From Parabacteroides gordonii MS-1 = DSM 23371 (GTDB lineage: Bacteria; Bacteroidota; Bacteroidia; Bacteroidales; Tannerellaceae), in the NCBI RefSeq assembly GCF_000969825.1, contig NZ_KQ033920.1:409172-473171 (forward strand): a DNA stretch of 64,000 bases. Reading direction: 5' to 3'. This document shows, piece by piece, positions 24,454 through 34,294 of the stretch (position 1 is its first letter; the number at the start of each line of letters is the position of its first letter). Position numbers and translations under genes: made by a program. The notes under the pieces were generated by a model. It was not told the DNA's origin and ran no database searches. It saw nothing but the letters and a program-made list of their open reading frames with translations.

Positions 24454-25212
24454 ATGTCCTCTTCCAGAGATACTCTTGGTGAATTATGGGCCCGGCAGCA
24501 ACTGTCGGGTCAGGATGTTGATTATGATCTATGGGCGAAGCGGAGGGAAGCCCTGCGGGAAATGGCTGAAATAAGTCATAGTTGCCTGTTTACGGTAGAT
24601 GTCTATAAGGAAAGGTATGATTTTGCTTCGGATGGCTTTGCCGATATTTTTGGTTATAACCGGTCGCATATAAGAACGATAGAGAAGCAGGGCGATCTTT
24701 TGGAAGACAGGATACATCCGGACGACCGCGACAGGATGCTTGATTTGCAGATCAGGCATAGCCGGTTTATTTACTCTCTGCCTGAAGAGAGAAGGAATGA
24801 TTTCCGGAATATCTACCAGTTTCGTATGCTCAATGCGAGAGGGCAATATATAAATGTCGTCAGCCGTAATCAGGTTGCCCAGCAAGACCGAAACGGTAAA
24901 GCCTGGATCGTTATGGGGGTAATGGATATTGCTCCCGACCAGACGCCGCAGGATACGGTTAAATATTCCGTCCTTGATATGAAAAGCGGAGAACTGGTTT
25001 CTATCTTCAATAATGACAACCAATCACTTACAAAAAGAGAAATAGAGATACTGCAACTGATCCGCCAGGGTTTATTAAGCAAGGAAATAGCAGATCGATT
25101 AAATATAAGTATCTATACGGTAAACAACCACCGGAAGAATATCCTGACGAAGCTCAATGCAAACAATGCTATTGAAGCTATCAATCATGTATCCGTCGGT
25201 GTATCCCGATAA
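24454..25212 (+). CDS. PAS-domain LuxR-family transcriptional regulator
   Basis: 252 residues from the ATG at 24454, 4 bp after the AraC stop; a longer frame overlapping AraC is unlikely. PAS-like part: SCLFTVDVYKERYDFASDGF, RIHPDDRDRM, YQFRMLNARGQYINVVSRNQ (about 45-165). LuxR HTH: LTKREIEILQLIRQGLLSKE, INISIYTVNNHRKNIL-like helix near 220-240. Closely similar in layout and HTH to the IME1 regulator at 5031-5840. The last 28 bp overlap the 3' end of the convergent AraC gene. Confidence 0.88.
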   Translation: MSSSRDTLGELWARQQLSGQDVDYDLWAKRREALREMAEISHSCLFTVDVYKERYDFASDGFADIFGYNRSHIRTIEKQGDLLEDRIHPDDRDRMLDLQIRHSRFIYSLPEERRNDFRNIYQFRMLNARGQYINVVSRNQVAQQDRNGKAWIVMGVMDIAPDQTPQDTVKYSVLDMKSGELVSIFNNDNQSLTKREIEILQLIRQGLLSKEIADRLNISIYTVNNHRKNILTKLNANNAIEAINHVSVGVSR

Positions 25213-26096
25213 CGTGCAGGCGACATGCCTGTATGGGTCTTTACAAACTTGCCGAAGAAAGATTGGTTGGGGAAGTTGAATTCTTCGGCGATCTCTTTGA
25301 TGGACTTATCCGAACGTTTCAGACGGTGTTTGATATGTTCGATAGCATTTTCGTTGATAAGCTCCAGCGGTGTCCTGCCACATGTTTTTTTGACGACTTT
25401 CGACAGATATTTGGGACTGTAGAAAAGAGCATCGGCAAAATAAGCAACCGAGCGATGCATACCATTGTCTGCCGACACCTTTTCGATGAACTTCCTGAAA
25501 ATATAATCCGCCTGCTTAATTCCTTCTTTCGACTGTTCGACCTCTCCAAGGCTGATAGCTTCCTTGTTAAGAGCCCCCAGCATTTCACAGAAGAGTGCGG
25601 AAAACAGATGCTGCATCACCTCTCTATGGTAATGATGCGGATCATCGTTTATCTTTGCAACGATCAGATCTCTATAATAATTGAAGATCTCGCTGTTATT
25701 GTCACCAACATGTTTTATCGGGTGATTATAGATATAGACAGCTGTATTCCACGTTACTTTTTCCATTTTAAGAACGTTATACAGGAAGCGGGTAGAGAAG
25801 CCGGCAAGCCTGATCTTATTCCTGGGGCTTAACATGATATGGCTGATAATAGTATTGGGAAGACCCAGCAGTAGATCGCCGTCTTCCAACTGATAAGTCT
25901 TACGGTTTATATCCAGTTGAATGCATCCCTCTACGCAGATAGCAAGAAGGAAACACTCCAATCGCACCGTGTCATTACCGGTTGGAGCCTCTTCCAGACT
26001 ATTTATTACTGCAAAGTCATCATCCATATAATCGATGATGTGCTTATTGGCTTTAAAATCTTCTATCCTGACGGTTTTGATGTGTTCTTCTTCCAT
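25185..26096 (-). CDS. AraC-family regulator divergent from the RND efflux operon
   Basis: 303 residues. N-terminal sensor of the cupin-like AraC_binding type (LECFLLAICVEGCIQLDINR near 45-65; QLEDGDLLLGLPNTIISH). C-terminal AraC domain: VAYFADALFYSPKYLSKVVK and IKEIAEEFNFPNQSFFGKFV, ending HTGMSPARYR. It diverges from the adaptor-pump-channel operon at 26307 and is its likely regulator. Its end overlaps the LuxR-type gene tail to tail by 28 bp. Confidence 0.92.
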   Translation of the reverse strand: MEEEHIKTVRIEDFKANKHIIDYMDDDFAVINSLEEAPTGNDTVRLECFLLAICVEGCIQLDINRKTYQLEDGDLLLGLPNTIISHIMLSPRNKIRLAGFSTRFLYNVLKMEKVTWNTAVYIYNHPIKHVGDNNSEIFNYYRDLIVAKINDDPHHYHREVMQHLFSALFCEMLGALNKEAISLGEVEQSKEGIKQADYIFRKFIEKVSADNGMHRSVAYFADALFYSPKYLSKVVKKTCGRTPLELINENAIEHIKHRLKRSDKSIKEIAEEFNFPNQSFFGKFVKTHTGMSPARYRDTPTDT

Positions 26097-26150
26097 ATAT
26101 TCTTTTTTGTTTCTGCAAATTTGGCGAATAACAGGACAAGTAAGATGTTC

Positions 26151-26283
26151 TATTTCACTACTTTGCTGTTCTGTATTTCACCTGTGGTAATAAAAGTGAT
26201 GATAAAAAGTGATAAAGGGGGAAAATGAAACATCCTTGGAGAGAAATAGGGCACTATGCCTATGTTCCTTTCGTCTACATTTG
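26151..26283 (+). promoter_or_regulatory. Promoter region of the RND efflux operon
   Basis: -7 box TACATTTG at 26276-26283. Further up, TATTTCAC occurs twice in the same orientation (26151-26158 and 26174-26181), each preceded by GTTCT, 23 bp apart. These are plausible half-sites of the divergent AraC protein. The -7 box sets the adaptor start at 26307 rather than 26256. Confidence 0.55.
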
Positions 26284-26306
26284 TCCCAGTTTTTAATAGC
26301 AATAGT

Positions 26307-27410
26307 ATGAATAAAGCAAGTAAAAAATGGATACGGCTGATAGGGATTGTCGGTTGTACGATGTGGATGGCATCCTGTAAACAAGCTCCGGATGCACAGT
26401 TAAAACCCTCTTATGCAATTATGAAGGTGGCTCCTGCGGACAAAGAGCTATCTTCCTCTTATTCGGCGACGATACGCGGACGGCAGGATATCGACATTTA
26501 TCCTCAGGTATCAGGTACTATCGAGAAACTTTACGTAACTGAAGGGCAAAAAGTACGTCAGGGACAACCTCTCTTTATTATAGACCAGGTGCCTTACAAG
26601 GCAGCCCTCAAAACGGCTACCGCCAACGTGGAAGCTGCACGCGCTGCACTGGCAACTGCTGAACTGACCTACAAAAGTAACAAAGAACTGAATGCTCAGA
26701 AAGTAGTTTCGGATTTCAGCCTGCAAACGGCGGAAAACACTTTCCTCTCTGCCAAAGCACAACTGGCACAAGCCGAAGCGCAGGAACTGAATGCACGTAA
26801 TAACCTCTCCTATACGGAAGTGAAAAGCCCCTGCAACGGTGTTGTCGGTGCATTACCTTACCGTGCAGGTGCATTGGTCGGCCCCAGCTTGCCCCAACCG
26901 TTGACGACTGTCAGCGACAATTCAGACATGTATGTTTATTTCTCCATGACCGAGAACCAGTTACTGGCTCTTACCCGTGAGCACGGCAGCATGGACGATG
27001 CATTAAAGAACATGCCGGAAGTGGAGTTGAAGCTGAACGATAATTCGGTGTATGACAAAAAAGGTATTATAGAATCTATCAGCGGAGTGATCGACCGTCA
27101 GACAGGTACGGTGGTGGCACGTGTGGTATTCCCCAACGAATCGCGACTGCTTCACAGCGGAGCATCAGGCACGGTAGTGATACCGAGCACATATAAAAAT
27201 TGTATTGTCGTTCCCCAGGGAGCCACTGTCCGGATGCAGGACAAGACCGTTGTATATAAGGTAGTAGACGGTAAGGCAGTCTCCACCCTGATAACGGTAG
27301 CCGGTATCAACGACGGACGCGAATACGTGGTGCTGGACGGACTGAAAGCCGGTGATGAAATCGTATCGGAAGGTGCCGGGCTGGTGCGCGAAGGTACTGT
27401 CGTAAAATAA
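26307..27410 (+). CDS. RND efflux periplasmic adaptor (membrane fusion protein)
   Basis: 367 residues from the ATG at 26307. Lipoprotein signal with lipobox WMASC. Domains in order: barrel-sandwich/lipoyl half (IDIYPQVSGTIEKLYVTEGQ), a helical hairpin rich in Ala and Gln (about 95-165), second lipoyl half (SYTEVKSPCNGVVGALPYRA), beta-barrel (MYVYFSMTENQLLALTRE) and membrane-proximal domain (IVVPQGATVRMQDKTVVYKV). It links the inner-membrane pump to the outer-membrane channel. First gene of the three-gene efflux operon. Confidence 0.93.
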   Translation: MNKASKKWIRLIGIVGCTMWMASCKQAPDAQLKPSYAIMKVAPADKELSSSYSATIRGRQDIDIYPQVSGTIEKLYVTEGQKVRQGQPLFIIDQVPYKAALKTATANVEAARAALATAELTYKSNKELNAQKVVSDFSLQTAENTFLSAKAQLAQAEAQELNARNNLSYTEVKSPCNGVVGALPYRAGALVGPSLPQPLTTVSDNSDMYVYFSMTENQLLALTREHGSMDDALKNMPEVELKLNDNSVYDKKGIIESISGVIDRQTGTVVARVVFPNESRLLHSGASGTVVIPSTYKNCIVVPQGATVRMQDKTVVYKVVDGKAVSTLITVAGINDGREYVVLDGLKAGDEIVSEGAGLVREGTVVK

Positions 27411-27428
27411 AACAAAGAGAAAAAGGAT

Positions 27429-30400
27429 ATGAAAGGAAACATATTTATAAAACGGCCGGTGATGGCTATTTGCATCTCCGTGCTGATTTTGGTCATAGGG
27501 CTTATTTCGCTCTTTACGCTGCCGGTGGAGCAGTATCCTGACATTGCCCCCCCAACAGTATATGTAACAGCTAATTATACAGGTGCTGATGCCGACGCGG
27601 TGATGAACAGTGTTGTCATGCCACTCGAAGAAAGTATTAACGGGGTGGAGAATATGATGTATATCAGTTCCACTGCCACGAATGCAGGTTCGGCAGTCAT
27701 ACAAGTATATTTTAAGCAGGGGACAGATCCGGATATGGCTGCCGTCAACGTGCAGAACCGTGTATCCAAGGCACAGGGACTTTTGCCGGCCGAAGTAACA
27801 AGGATCGGTGTGACTACGCAGAAACGCCAGACCAGCTTCCTGCAGATCGGGGCAATGGTTTGTACCGACGGACGCTACGATCAGACGTTCCTTGCCAATT
27901 ACCTGGATATAAATGTTATTCCCCAGATTAAACGTATCGAGGGAGTAGGAGATGTAATGGAATTAGGTGATACGTATAGTATGCGTATCTGGCTGCGCCC
28001 GGAACGGATGGCACAATATGGCCTTGTCCCTTCGGACGTGACGGCTGTGCTGGGTGAGCAGAATATCGAAGCGCCTACCGGTTCATTGGGTGAGAACTCG
28101 GAGAATGTATTCCAGTTCACCATGAAATACCGTGGACGATTAAAGAGTGTGGAAGAATTCCAGAACACGGTAGTCCGTTCGCAGAGCGACGGTTCCGTAC
28201 TTCGCCTGAAAGATGTGGCCGATGTGGAGCTGGGAACGTTGACGTACAGCTTCCGTAGTGAGATGGACGGCAAACCGGCCGTACTTTTTATGATGTTCCA
28301 GACGGCAGGTTCCAACGCAACCGCTGTTAATAAAGAAATAACTGCCCGTATGGAGCAGATGAAACAGAATTTGCCGGAAGGAACAGAGTTTGTAACGATG
28401 ATGAGCTCGAACGACTTCCTGTTCGCTTCTATCCATAATGTGGTGGAGACGCTTGTGATCGCTATCGTCCTGGTTATCCTGGTGGTGTACTTCTTCCTGC
28501 AGGACTTGAAGAGTACGCTTATTCCGTCTATTTCCATTATCGTGTCGCTGGTCGGAACCTTTGCCTGCCTGGTGGCTGCCGGGTTCAGTCTTAATATCCT
28601 GACGCTGTTTGCCTTGGTACTTGCCATCGGAACGGTGGTGGATGACGCCATTGTGGTGGTCGAAGCGGTGCAATCGAAGTTCGATGCCGGATATAAGTCA
28701 CCTTATCTCGCTACGAAAGATGCGATGGGTGACGTAACGATGGCTATCGTTTCCTGTACCTGCGTATTTATGGCGGTGTTTATCCCTGTAACGTTTATGG
28801 GCGGAACATCAGGTGTGTTCTACACGCAGTTCGGTATTACGATGGCTACGGCCGTAGGTATCTCGATGATCTCGGCGTTGACCCTTTGTCCGGCCTTGTG
28901 CGCCATTATGATGCGCCCGTCGGATGGAACAAAGAGTGAGAAAAGTATCAATGGACGGGTACGTGCAGCTTATAATGCATCGTTCAATGCCGTGTTGGGT
29001 AAATATAAGAAAGGTGTGATGTTCTTTATCCACCATCGCTGGATGGTATGGACATCCTTGGCTGCAACGATCGTTTTGTTGGTTTATCTGATGAGCACCA
29101 CCAAGACGGGACTCGTGCCGCAGGAAGACCAGGGCGTTATCATGGTGAACGTAAGTACTTCGCCGGGAAGCACGTTGGAAGAAACGAACAAGGTAATGGA
29201 CAAGCTGGAAGATATCTTGAATAATACTGAAGAGATAGAACATTATTCCCGCGTTGCCGGCTACGGGCTGATGTCCGGACAGGGTACTTCCTACGGTACG
29301 ATCATCATCCGCCTGAAGGACTGGAGCGAACGAAAAGGGAAGGAGCATAACTCCGACGCCGTGGCTGCCCGCCTCAATGCACAGTTCTACGGTATAAAGG
29401 AAGCACAGATATTCAGTTTCCAACCGGCTATGATTCCGGGTTACGGTATGGGTAACTCCCTCGAACTGAACTTGCAGGATATGACAGGCGGCGATATGGC
29501 GACATTCTATAACTCGTCGATGCAGTTCCTCGGAGCACTTAACCAGCGTCCGGAAATAGCAATGGCCTATACGTCTTATGCGATGAACTTCCCGCAGATA
29601 TCGGTGGATGTCGATGCCGCAAAATGTAAACGGGCAGGTATTTCGCCGAGCACCGTGCTCGATGCATTGGGTAGTTATTGCGGGGGGGCTTATATCTCCA
29701 ACTTCAACCAGTTCGGTAAAGTATATCGCGTAATGATGCAGGCTTCGCCCGAATACCGTTTGGATCAACAGTCTTTGGATAATATGTTCGTGCGCAACGG
29801 TACGGAAATGGCTCCGATCAGCCAGTTCGTGACACTGACAGAGGTGCTCGGCCCGGAAACAACCAACCGCTTCAACCTGTACAGCACCATCACGGCTAAT
29901 GTGAACCCGGCTGAAGGATATTCTTCCGGTGAAGTGCAGAAGGTGATCGAAGAAGTGGCTTCACAGACATTGCCGTCCGGATACGGATATGAATACGGCG
30001 GTATGGCACGTGAAGAAGCCAGCAGCAGCGGTGCACAGACTGTCTTTATTTATGCTATTTGTATATTCCTTATCTATCTGATCCTGGCTTGTCTCTACGA
30101 GAGCTTCCTGGTTCCGTTTGCCGTGATCTTCTCCGTACCGTTCGGGCTGATGGGTAGCTTCCTGTTCGCCAAGATATTCGGATTGGAGAACAACATCTAC
30201 TTGCAGACAGGGGTGATCATGTTGATTGGTTTGCTGGCAAAGACAGCTATCCTGATTACGGAGTACGCCATCGAACGCCGCCGCAAGGGAATGGGTATCG
30301 TCGAGTCGGCTTACTCGGCCGCACAGGTTCGTCTGCGTCCTATCCTGATGACGGTATTGACGATGATCTTCGGTATGCTCCCGTTGATGTTCTCCAGCGG

Positions 30401-30611
30401 TGCAGGTGCCAACGGTAACAGTTCGTTGGGTACAGGCGTTGTCGGCGGTATGGCCGTCGGAACACTGGCATTGCTCTTCGTGGTTCCTGTGTTCTATATC
30501 ATCTTTGAATATCTGCAGGAAAAGATACGCAAACCGATGGAAGAAGAAGCCGACGTGCAGGTTATGCTGGAACAGGAGAGAAGTGCAGCCGAACGCGGTG
30601 ACGTTGAATAA
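27429..30611 (+). CDS. RND multidrug efflux pump, inner-membrane subunit (AcrB/MexB type)
   Basis: 1060 residues, normal for HAE1 pumps. N-terminus IFIKRPVMAICISVLILVIG, then VTANYTGADADAVMNSVVMP; the proton relay is in helix 4 as GTVVDDAIVVVEAVQ (DD near residue 400); FMGGTSGVFYTQFG and later IMLIGLLAKTAILITEYAIE and LRPILMTVLTMIFGMLPLMF. Twelve membrane helices and two large periplasmic loops. It exports drugs, bile acids or similar amphiphiles driven by protons. It lies 18 bp behind the adaptor gene. Confidence 0.95.
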   Translation: MKGNIFIKRPVMAICISVLILVIGLISLFTLPVEQYPDIAPPTVYVTANYTGADADAVMNSVVMPLEESINGVENMMYISSTATNAGSAVIQVYFKQGTDPDMAAVNVQNRVSKAQGLLPAEVTRIGVTTQKRQTSFLQIGAMVCTDGRYDQTFLANYLDINVIPQIKRIEGVGDVMELGDTYSMRIWLRPERMAQYGLVPSDVTAVLGEQNIEAPTGSLGENSENVFQFTMKYRGRLKSVEEFQNTVVRSQSDGSVLRLKDVADVELGTLTYSFRSEMDGKPAVLFMMFQTAGSNATAVNKEITARMEQMKQNLPEGTEFVTMMSSNDFLFASIHNVVETLVIAIVLVILVVYFFLQDLKSTLIPSISIIVSLVGTFACLVAAGFSLNILTLFALVLAIGTVVDDAIVVVEAVQSKFDAGYKSPYLATKDAMGDVTMAIVSCTCVFMAVFIPVTFMGGTSGVFYTQFGITMATAVGISMISALTLCPALCAIMMRPSDGTKSEKSINGRVRAAYNASFNAVLGKYKKGVMFFIHHRWMVWTSLAATIVLLVYLMSTTKTGLVPQEDQGVIMVNVSTSPGSTLEETNKVMDKLEDILNNTEEIEHYSRVAGYGLMSGQGTSYGTIIIRLKDWSERKGKEHNSDAVAARLNAQFYGIKEAQIFSFQPAMIPGYGMGNSLELNLQDMTGGDMATFYNSSMQFLGALNQRPEIAMAYTSYAMNFPQISVDVDAAKCKRAGISPSTVLDALGSYCGGAYISNFNQFGKVYRVMMQASPEYRLDQQSLDNMFVRNGTEMAPISQFVTLTEVLGPETTNRFNLYSTITANVNPAEGYSSGEVQKVIEEVASQTLPSGYGYEYGGMAREEASSSGAQTVFIYAICIFLIYLILACLYESFLVPFAVIFSVPFGLMGSFLFAKIFGLENNIYLQTGVIMLIGLLAKTAILITEYAIERRRKGMGIVESAYSAAQVRLRPILMTVLTMIFGMLPLMFSSGAGANGNSSLGTGVVGGMAVGTLALLFVVPVFYIIFEYLQEKIRKPMEEEADVQVMLEQERSAAERGDVE

Positions 30612-30630
30612 TCAATAAATACGAAGGAAT

Positions 30631-31992
30631 ATGAAAAAGATAATTCTGTTAACGACTGTATCTGTCTTACTAAGCAGTTGCGGCATATACAGCAAATATA
30701 AACCCGCAACCACCGTCCCCGACCATCTCTATGGCGAGGAGGTGGTACCGGAAGATACCACCAGCTTCGGTAATATGGACTGGCGCGTACTCTTTACCGA
30801 CCCCTATCTGCAACAGCTTATCGAACAAGGGTTGCAGAGCAACACAGACTACCAGTCGGCCCAGCTCCGGGTGGAGCAGGCCGAAGCGACTTTGATGTCG
30901 GCCCGACTGGCATTTCTCCCTTCTTTCGCCTTTACTCCGCAGGGATCAGTGAGCAGCTTCGACGGTCATAAGGCAACGCAGACGTACTCGTTGCCTATCA
31001 CCGCCAGCTGGGAACTCGATATCTTCGGACGCATGCGAAATGCGAAAGAACAAGCTAAAGCACTATTTGCCCAAAGCCGCGACTATCAGCAGGCCGTCCG
31101 CACCCAGCTGATAGCCGGTATAGCCAACACCTACTATACTTTGCTGATGTTGGACGAGCAGCTTTACATCACGCAGCAAACGGAAGAAGCATGGCGGGAA
31201 ACCGTCGCTTCTACCCGTGCCCTGATGAAAGCCGGCTTGTCCAACGAATCAGCCGTATCGCAGATGGAGGCAACCTATTACCAGGTGCAAACTTCTGTGC
31301 TCGACCTGAAAGAGCAGATCAATCAGGTAGAGAACAGCCTTGCCCTCTTACTGGCAGAAACTCCGCATAGTTACGAACGGGGTGAGCTGCAAGGGCAACA
31401 GTTCCCCGAAAGCATCTCTACAGGCGTACCCATGCAGATGCTGGCAAACCGTCCTGATGTCCGTTCGGCTGAACGGTCGCTGGAAGCTGCTTTCTACGGA
31501 ACCAACCAGGCACGTGCTGCTTTCTACCCTTCAATCACATTGAGTGGTAGCGCAGGATGGACAAATAATGCAGGATCGATGATCGTCAACCCCGGCAAGT
31601 TCCTGGCTTCGGCCGTAGGTTCGCTCACGCAGCCTTTGTTTGCCCGTGGAGAGATCATGGCTCAATACCGTATTACCAAGCTGCAACAGGAAGAAGCGGC
31701 CCTTGCTTTCCAGCAGTCATTGTTGAACGCCGGAAGTGAGGTAAACGATGCCCTGACAGCTTGCCAGACCAGCCGCGAAAAGAGTCTCCTGCTGGATAAG
31801 CAGATCGTTTCGCTGGAAACAGCCTTGAAAAGTACTTCTCTGTTGATGGAGCACGGCACTACTACTTACCTGGAAGTGCTGACCGCCCGGCAGGGTTTAC
31901 TAAGCGCACAACTAACCCACACCGCCAACCGTTTCACGGAGATACAAAGCCTTATCAATCTCTACAGAGCCTTAGGCGGTGGACGAGAATAA
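30631..31992 (+). CDS. Outer-membrane efflux channel (TolC/OprM-type lipoprotein)
   Basis: 453 residues. Lipoprotein signal with lipobox LLSSC. Two OEP repeats: WRVLFTDPYLQQLIEQGLQS and QSAQLRVEQAEATLMSARLA in the first; NRPDVRSAERSLEAAFYGTN and GSLTQPLFARGEIMAQYRIT in the second. Forms the outer-membrane channel and periplasmic alpha-barrel of the pump. Last gene of the operon, followed by a strong terminator. Confidence 0.94.
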   Translation: MKKIILLTTVSVLLSSCGIYSKYKPATTVPDHLYGEEVVPEDTTSFGNMDWRVLFTDPYLQQLIEQGLQSNTDYQSAQLRVEQAEATLMSARLAFLPSFAFTPQGSVSSFDGHKATQTYSLPITASWELDIFGRMRNAKEQAKALFAQSRDYQQAVRTQLIAGIANTYYTLLMLDEQLYITQQTEEAWRETVASTRALMKAGLSNESAVSQMEATYYQVQTSVLDLKEQINQVENSLALLLAETPHSYERGELQGQQFPESISTGVPMQMLANRPDVRSAERSLEAAFYGTNQARAAFYPSITLSGSAGWTNNAGSMIVNPGKFLASAVGSLTQPLFARGEIMAQYRITKLQQEEAALAFQQSLLNAGSEVNDALTACQTSREKSLLLDKQIVSLETALKSTSLLMEHGTTTYLEVLTARQGLLSAQLTHTANRFTEIQSLINLYRALGGGRE

Positions 31993-32025
31993 CCAACTGT
32001 TTTTATTTTTCTTGCAATAAAGGAA

Positions 32026-32062
32026 GGGCTGTCCGGAAAGTGATTTTAGGACAGCCCGTTTT
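32026..32062 (+). terminator. Terminator of the RND efflux operon
   Basis: GGGCTGTCC / GGACAGCCC form a perfect 9-bp GC-rich stem with a 14-nt loop, followed by GTTTTGCGTTT. Confidence 0.85.
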
Positions 32063-32163
32063 GCGTTTATGTAGTGTACTATAATCGTAAGGAGCTTGTT
32101 AATACCATCTCAATATTTTCTATATAGACTTACTGTTTCCTAATATCGCATTATCCGCCCCAT

Positions 32164-32229
32164 CCGTAATAATGGTAATTCTATCTGTAATCTATCTACT
32201 TTTTATTCTTTGACATTAGACTATATTTG
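32164..32229 (+). promoter_or_regulatory. Shared operator (copy 3) and promoter of the MBL-fold gene
   Basis: A 38-bp site (32164-32201) with GTAAT cores 21 bp apart; the last bases are CTACTT instead of CTACAA. 20 bp later the -7 box TATATTTG (32222-32229). The -7 box overlaps an upstream ATG at 32227, so the gene starts at 32257. Confidence 0.78.
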
Positions 32230-32256
32230 TATCATCAAAAAACAAAGAACTCGGTT

Positions 32257-33342
32257 ATGAGGTTAATTAAAAAGACTAAGTGGCGTATGATAACAGGTAT
32301 AGTCATAGGTATAATAGTTGTGTTGGGCGTGGTTGGGATTGCATTTATCAACCAGCCGAGCTTCGGGCGTTTGCCCCAGGGCGAACGGTTGGAAAGGATC
32401 AAACGTTCACCTCAGTACAGAGACGGTTCATTTCAAAACCAGCGTCCTACGGAGACGGTAACAGGAGAGGGCGGACTATTGAAAGCCATGTGGAAGTTCC
32501 TGTTCTCAAAGCCGGAAAGACTTTATCCCGACAAACCTGTGCGGGCAATCAAAACGGATTTGAAAGCTTTGCCAAAAGATTCGGACTGGATGGTCTGGTT
32601 CGGGCATTCTTCTTATCTGCTTCAGTTGTCGGGAAAGCGTGTGCTGGTCGATCCGGTGTTTTGTATGGCTTCTCCCGTATCTTTTGTCAATAAGCCGTTT
32701 AAGGGAACGGATATTTATAAGCCGGAAGATATGCCGGAGATCGATTATCTGGTGATCAGCCATGACCACTGGGATCATCTGGATTATCAAACGGTAGTAC
32801 AATTGAAAGACCGGGTGCGGAAAGTAGTCTGCCCGTTAGGTGTAGGCGAGCATTTCGAGCGTTGGGGATATGACAAGGACAATATAGTGGAACTGGATTG
32901 GCAGGAAGATGCCTTGTTGGATAAAGGTTTTACCGTCCATTGCCTGCCTGCCCGTCATTTCTCAGGACGTGGACTGACACCCAACCAAACGCTTTGGGCT
33001 TCTTTCCTGATCGATACCCCTTCGCGTAAAGTCTATATGGGAGGAGATAGCGGTTACGACACACATTACGAAGAAATAGGCCGCCAACATCCGGACATCG
33101 ATCTGGCTATCCTGGAAAACGGACAGTATAATGAAGACTGGCAACATATCCATCTGATGCCGGCCTCTCTGGGAGAAGCAGCCCGCGATCTGAAAACAAA
33201 AAGGCTGGTCACCGTACACCATTCCAAATACGCACTTGCCCGTCATCCCTGGGATGAACCGCTGAAGAACGAAGCCGAAGCCGCAGTGCGGAACTCCTTA
33301 GACCTGATCGTCCCTGAGATCGGGCAGGTCGTGGAGCTATAA
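32257..33342 (+). CDS. MBL-fold metallohydrolase (UlaG/NAPE-PLD-like), membrane-anchored
   Basis: 361 residues. One N-terminal membrane segment (MITGIVIGIIVVLGVVGIAF), then a metallo-beta-lactamase domain: WFGHSSYLLQLSGKRVLVDP, the metal motif SHDHWDHLDY near residue 170 (HxHxDH), PARHFSGRG with the next histidine, GGDSGYDTHY and a final HHSKYALARH. The layout matches L-ascorbate-6-P lactonase/NAPE-PLD relatives, which open lactones or cleave phosphodiesters. It carries the shared operator and is followed 40 bp later by an aldo/keto reductase gene. Confidence 0.87.
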   Translation: MRLIKKTKWRMITGIVIGIIVVLGVVGIAFINQPSFGRLPQGERLERIKRSPQYRDGSFQNQRPTETVTGEGGLLKAMWKFLFSKPERLYPDKPVRAIKTDLKALPKDSDWMVWFGHSSYLLQLSGKRVLVDPVFCMASPVSFVNKPFKGTDIYKPEDMPEIDYLVISHDHWDHLDYQTVVQLKDRVRKVVCPLGVGEHFERWGYDKDNIVELDWQEDALLDKGFTVHCLPARHFSGRGLTPNQTLWASFLIDTPSRKVYMGGDSGYDTHYEEIGRQHPDIDLAILENGQYNEDWQHIHLMPASLGEAARDLKTKRLVTVHHSKYALARHPWDEPLKNEAEAAVRNSLDLIVPEIGQVVEL

Positions 33343-33382
33343 GTCTCATAATTAGATAATCTCGTAAAACAATAGATAAATT

Positions 33383-34225
33383 ATGGAAACAGTAAAATTG
33401 AACAACGGCGTAGAAATGCCGATTTTAGGTTATGGCGTATATCAGGTAACACCCGAAGAGTGTGAGCGTTGCGTACTCGATGCCTTAAGCGTCGGCTACC
33501 GTTCTATCGACACCGCCCAAGCCTATTATAATGAAGAAGGAGTCGGAAATGCCATCCATAAAAGCGGTATCTCCCGTGATGAATTATTTATCACCACCAA
33601 GGTATGGATCTCTAACGGAGGTTATGAGAAGGCGAAAGCATCCATTGACGAATCTCTGCGCAAACTGCAAAGCGATTATGTCGACCTGCTCCTGATACAC
33701 CAGCCTTTCAACGATTATTACGGTACTTACCGCGCTATGGAAGAAGCCTGTAAAGCAGGCAAGGCACGTGCTATCGGAGTAAGCAATTTCTATCCCGACC
33801 GTTTTATCGACCTGGCAGAGTTCTGCGAGATAAAGCCGGCTGTCAATCAAGTGGAAACACACGTATTTAACCAGCAGGTGGAGCCGCAGAAGATCATGGA
33901 ACGTTACGGTACCCGTGTTATGTCGTGGGGCCCGTTTGTCGAAGGTAAGAACGATTTTTTCACCAACGAAATGCTGAAAGCGATAGGGGAGAAGTACGGA
34001 AAGTCAGTGGCACAAACCGCTTTGCGTTTCCTTATCCAGCGAGGTATTATCGTCATCCCCAAATCAACCCACAAAGAACGGATGATCCAGAACATGGAAG
34101 TGTTCGATTTTGCCCTGACGGAAGAAGATATGCAGGCTATATATGGACTCGACCAGGCAAAGAGCCTGTTCTTCTCTCACTATGATCCGGAGATGGTAAA
34201 ATGGTTGATTGATCTGGGGAAATAA
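33383..34225 (+). CDS. Aldo/keto reductase
   Basis: 280 residues, the standard AKR length. Start VKLNNGVEMPILGYGVYQVT, catalytic Asp/Tyr in YRSIDTAQAYYNEEGVG near residue 45-50, Lys in FITTKVWIS near 75, His in LLIHQPFNDYYG near 108, GVSNF near 138, and the NADPH-binding end VIPKSTHKERMIQNMEVFDF. Reduces aldehydes or ketones with NADPH. Probably co-transcribed with the MBL-fold gene. Confidence 0.94.
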   Translation: METVKLNNGVEMPILGYGVYQVTPEECERCVLDALSVGYRSIDTAQAYYNEEGVGNAIHKSGISRDELFITTKVWISNGGYEKAKASIDESLRKLQSDYVDLLLIHQPFNDYYGTYRAMEEACKAGKARAIGVSNFYPDRFIDLAEFCEIKPAVNQVETHVFNQQVEPQKIMERYGTRVMSWGPFVEGKNDFFTNEMLKAIGEKYGKSVAQTALRFLIQRGIIVIPKSTHKERMIQNMEVFDFALTEEDMQAIYGLDQAKSLFFSHYDPEMVKWLIDLGK

Positions 34226-34294
34226 CGGGAAGGCAAAAATCTTCTTATTGAATGGTTGCCAGCTGATTACAGTTTCCTCGTAGTTTCGTGCTTA

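Noticed and set aside
28809..29768. Long open frame (319 codons) opposite the RND pump gene
   Set aside because: It is a shadow of a 3.2-kb coding gene on the other strand, with no sensible domain and no promoter.
32227..32256. Upstream start of the MBL-fold gene
   Set aside because: It overlaps the -7 box at 32222-32229.
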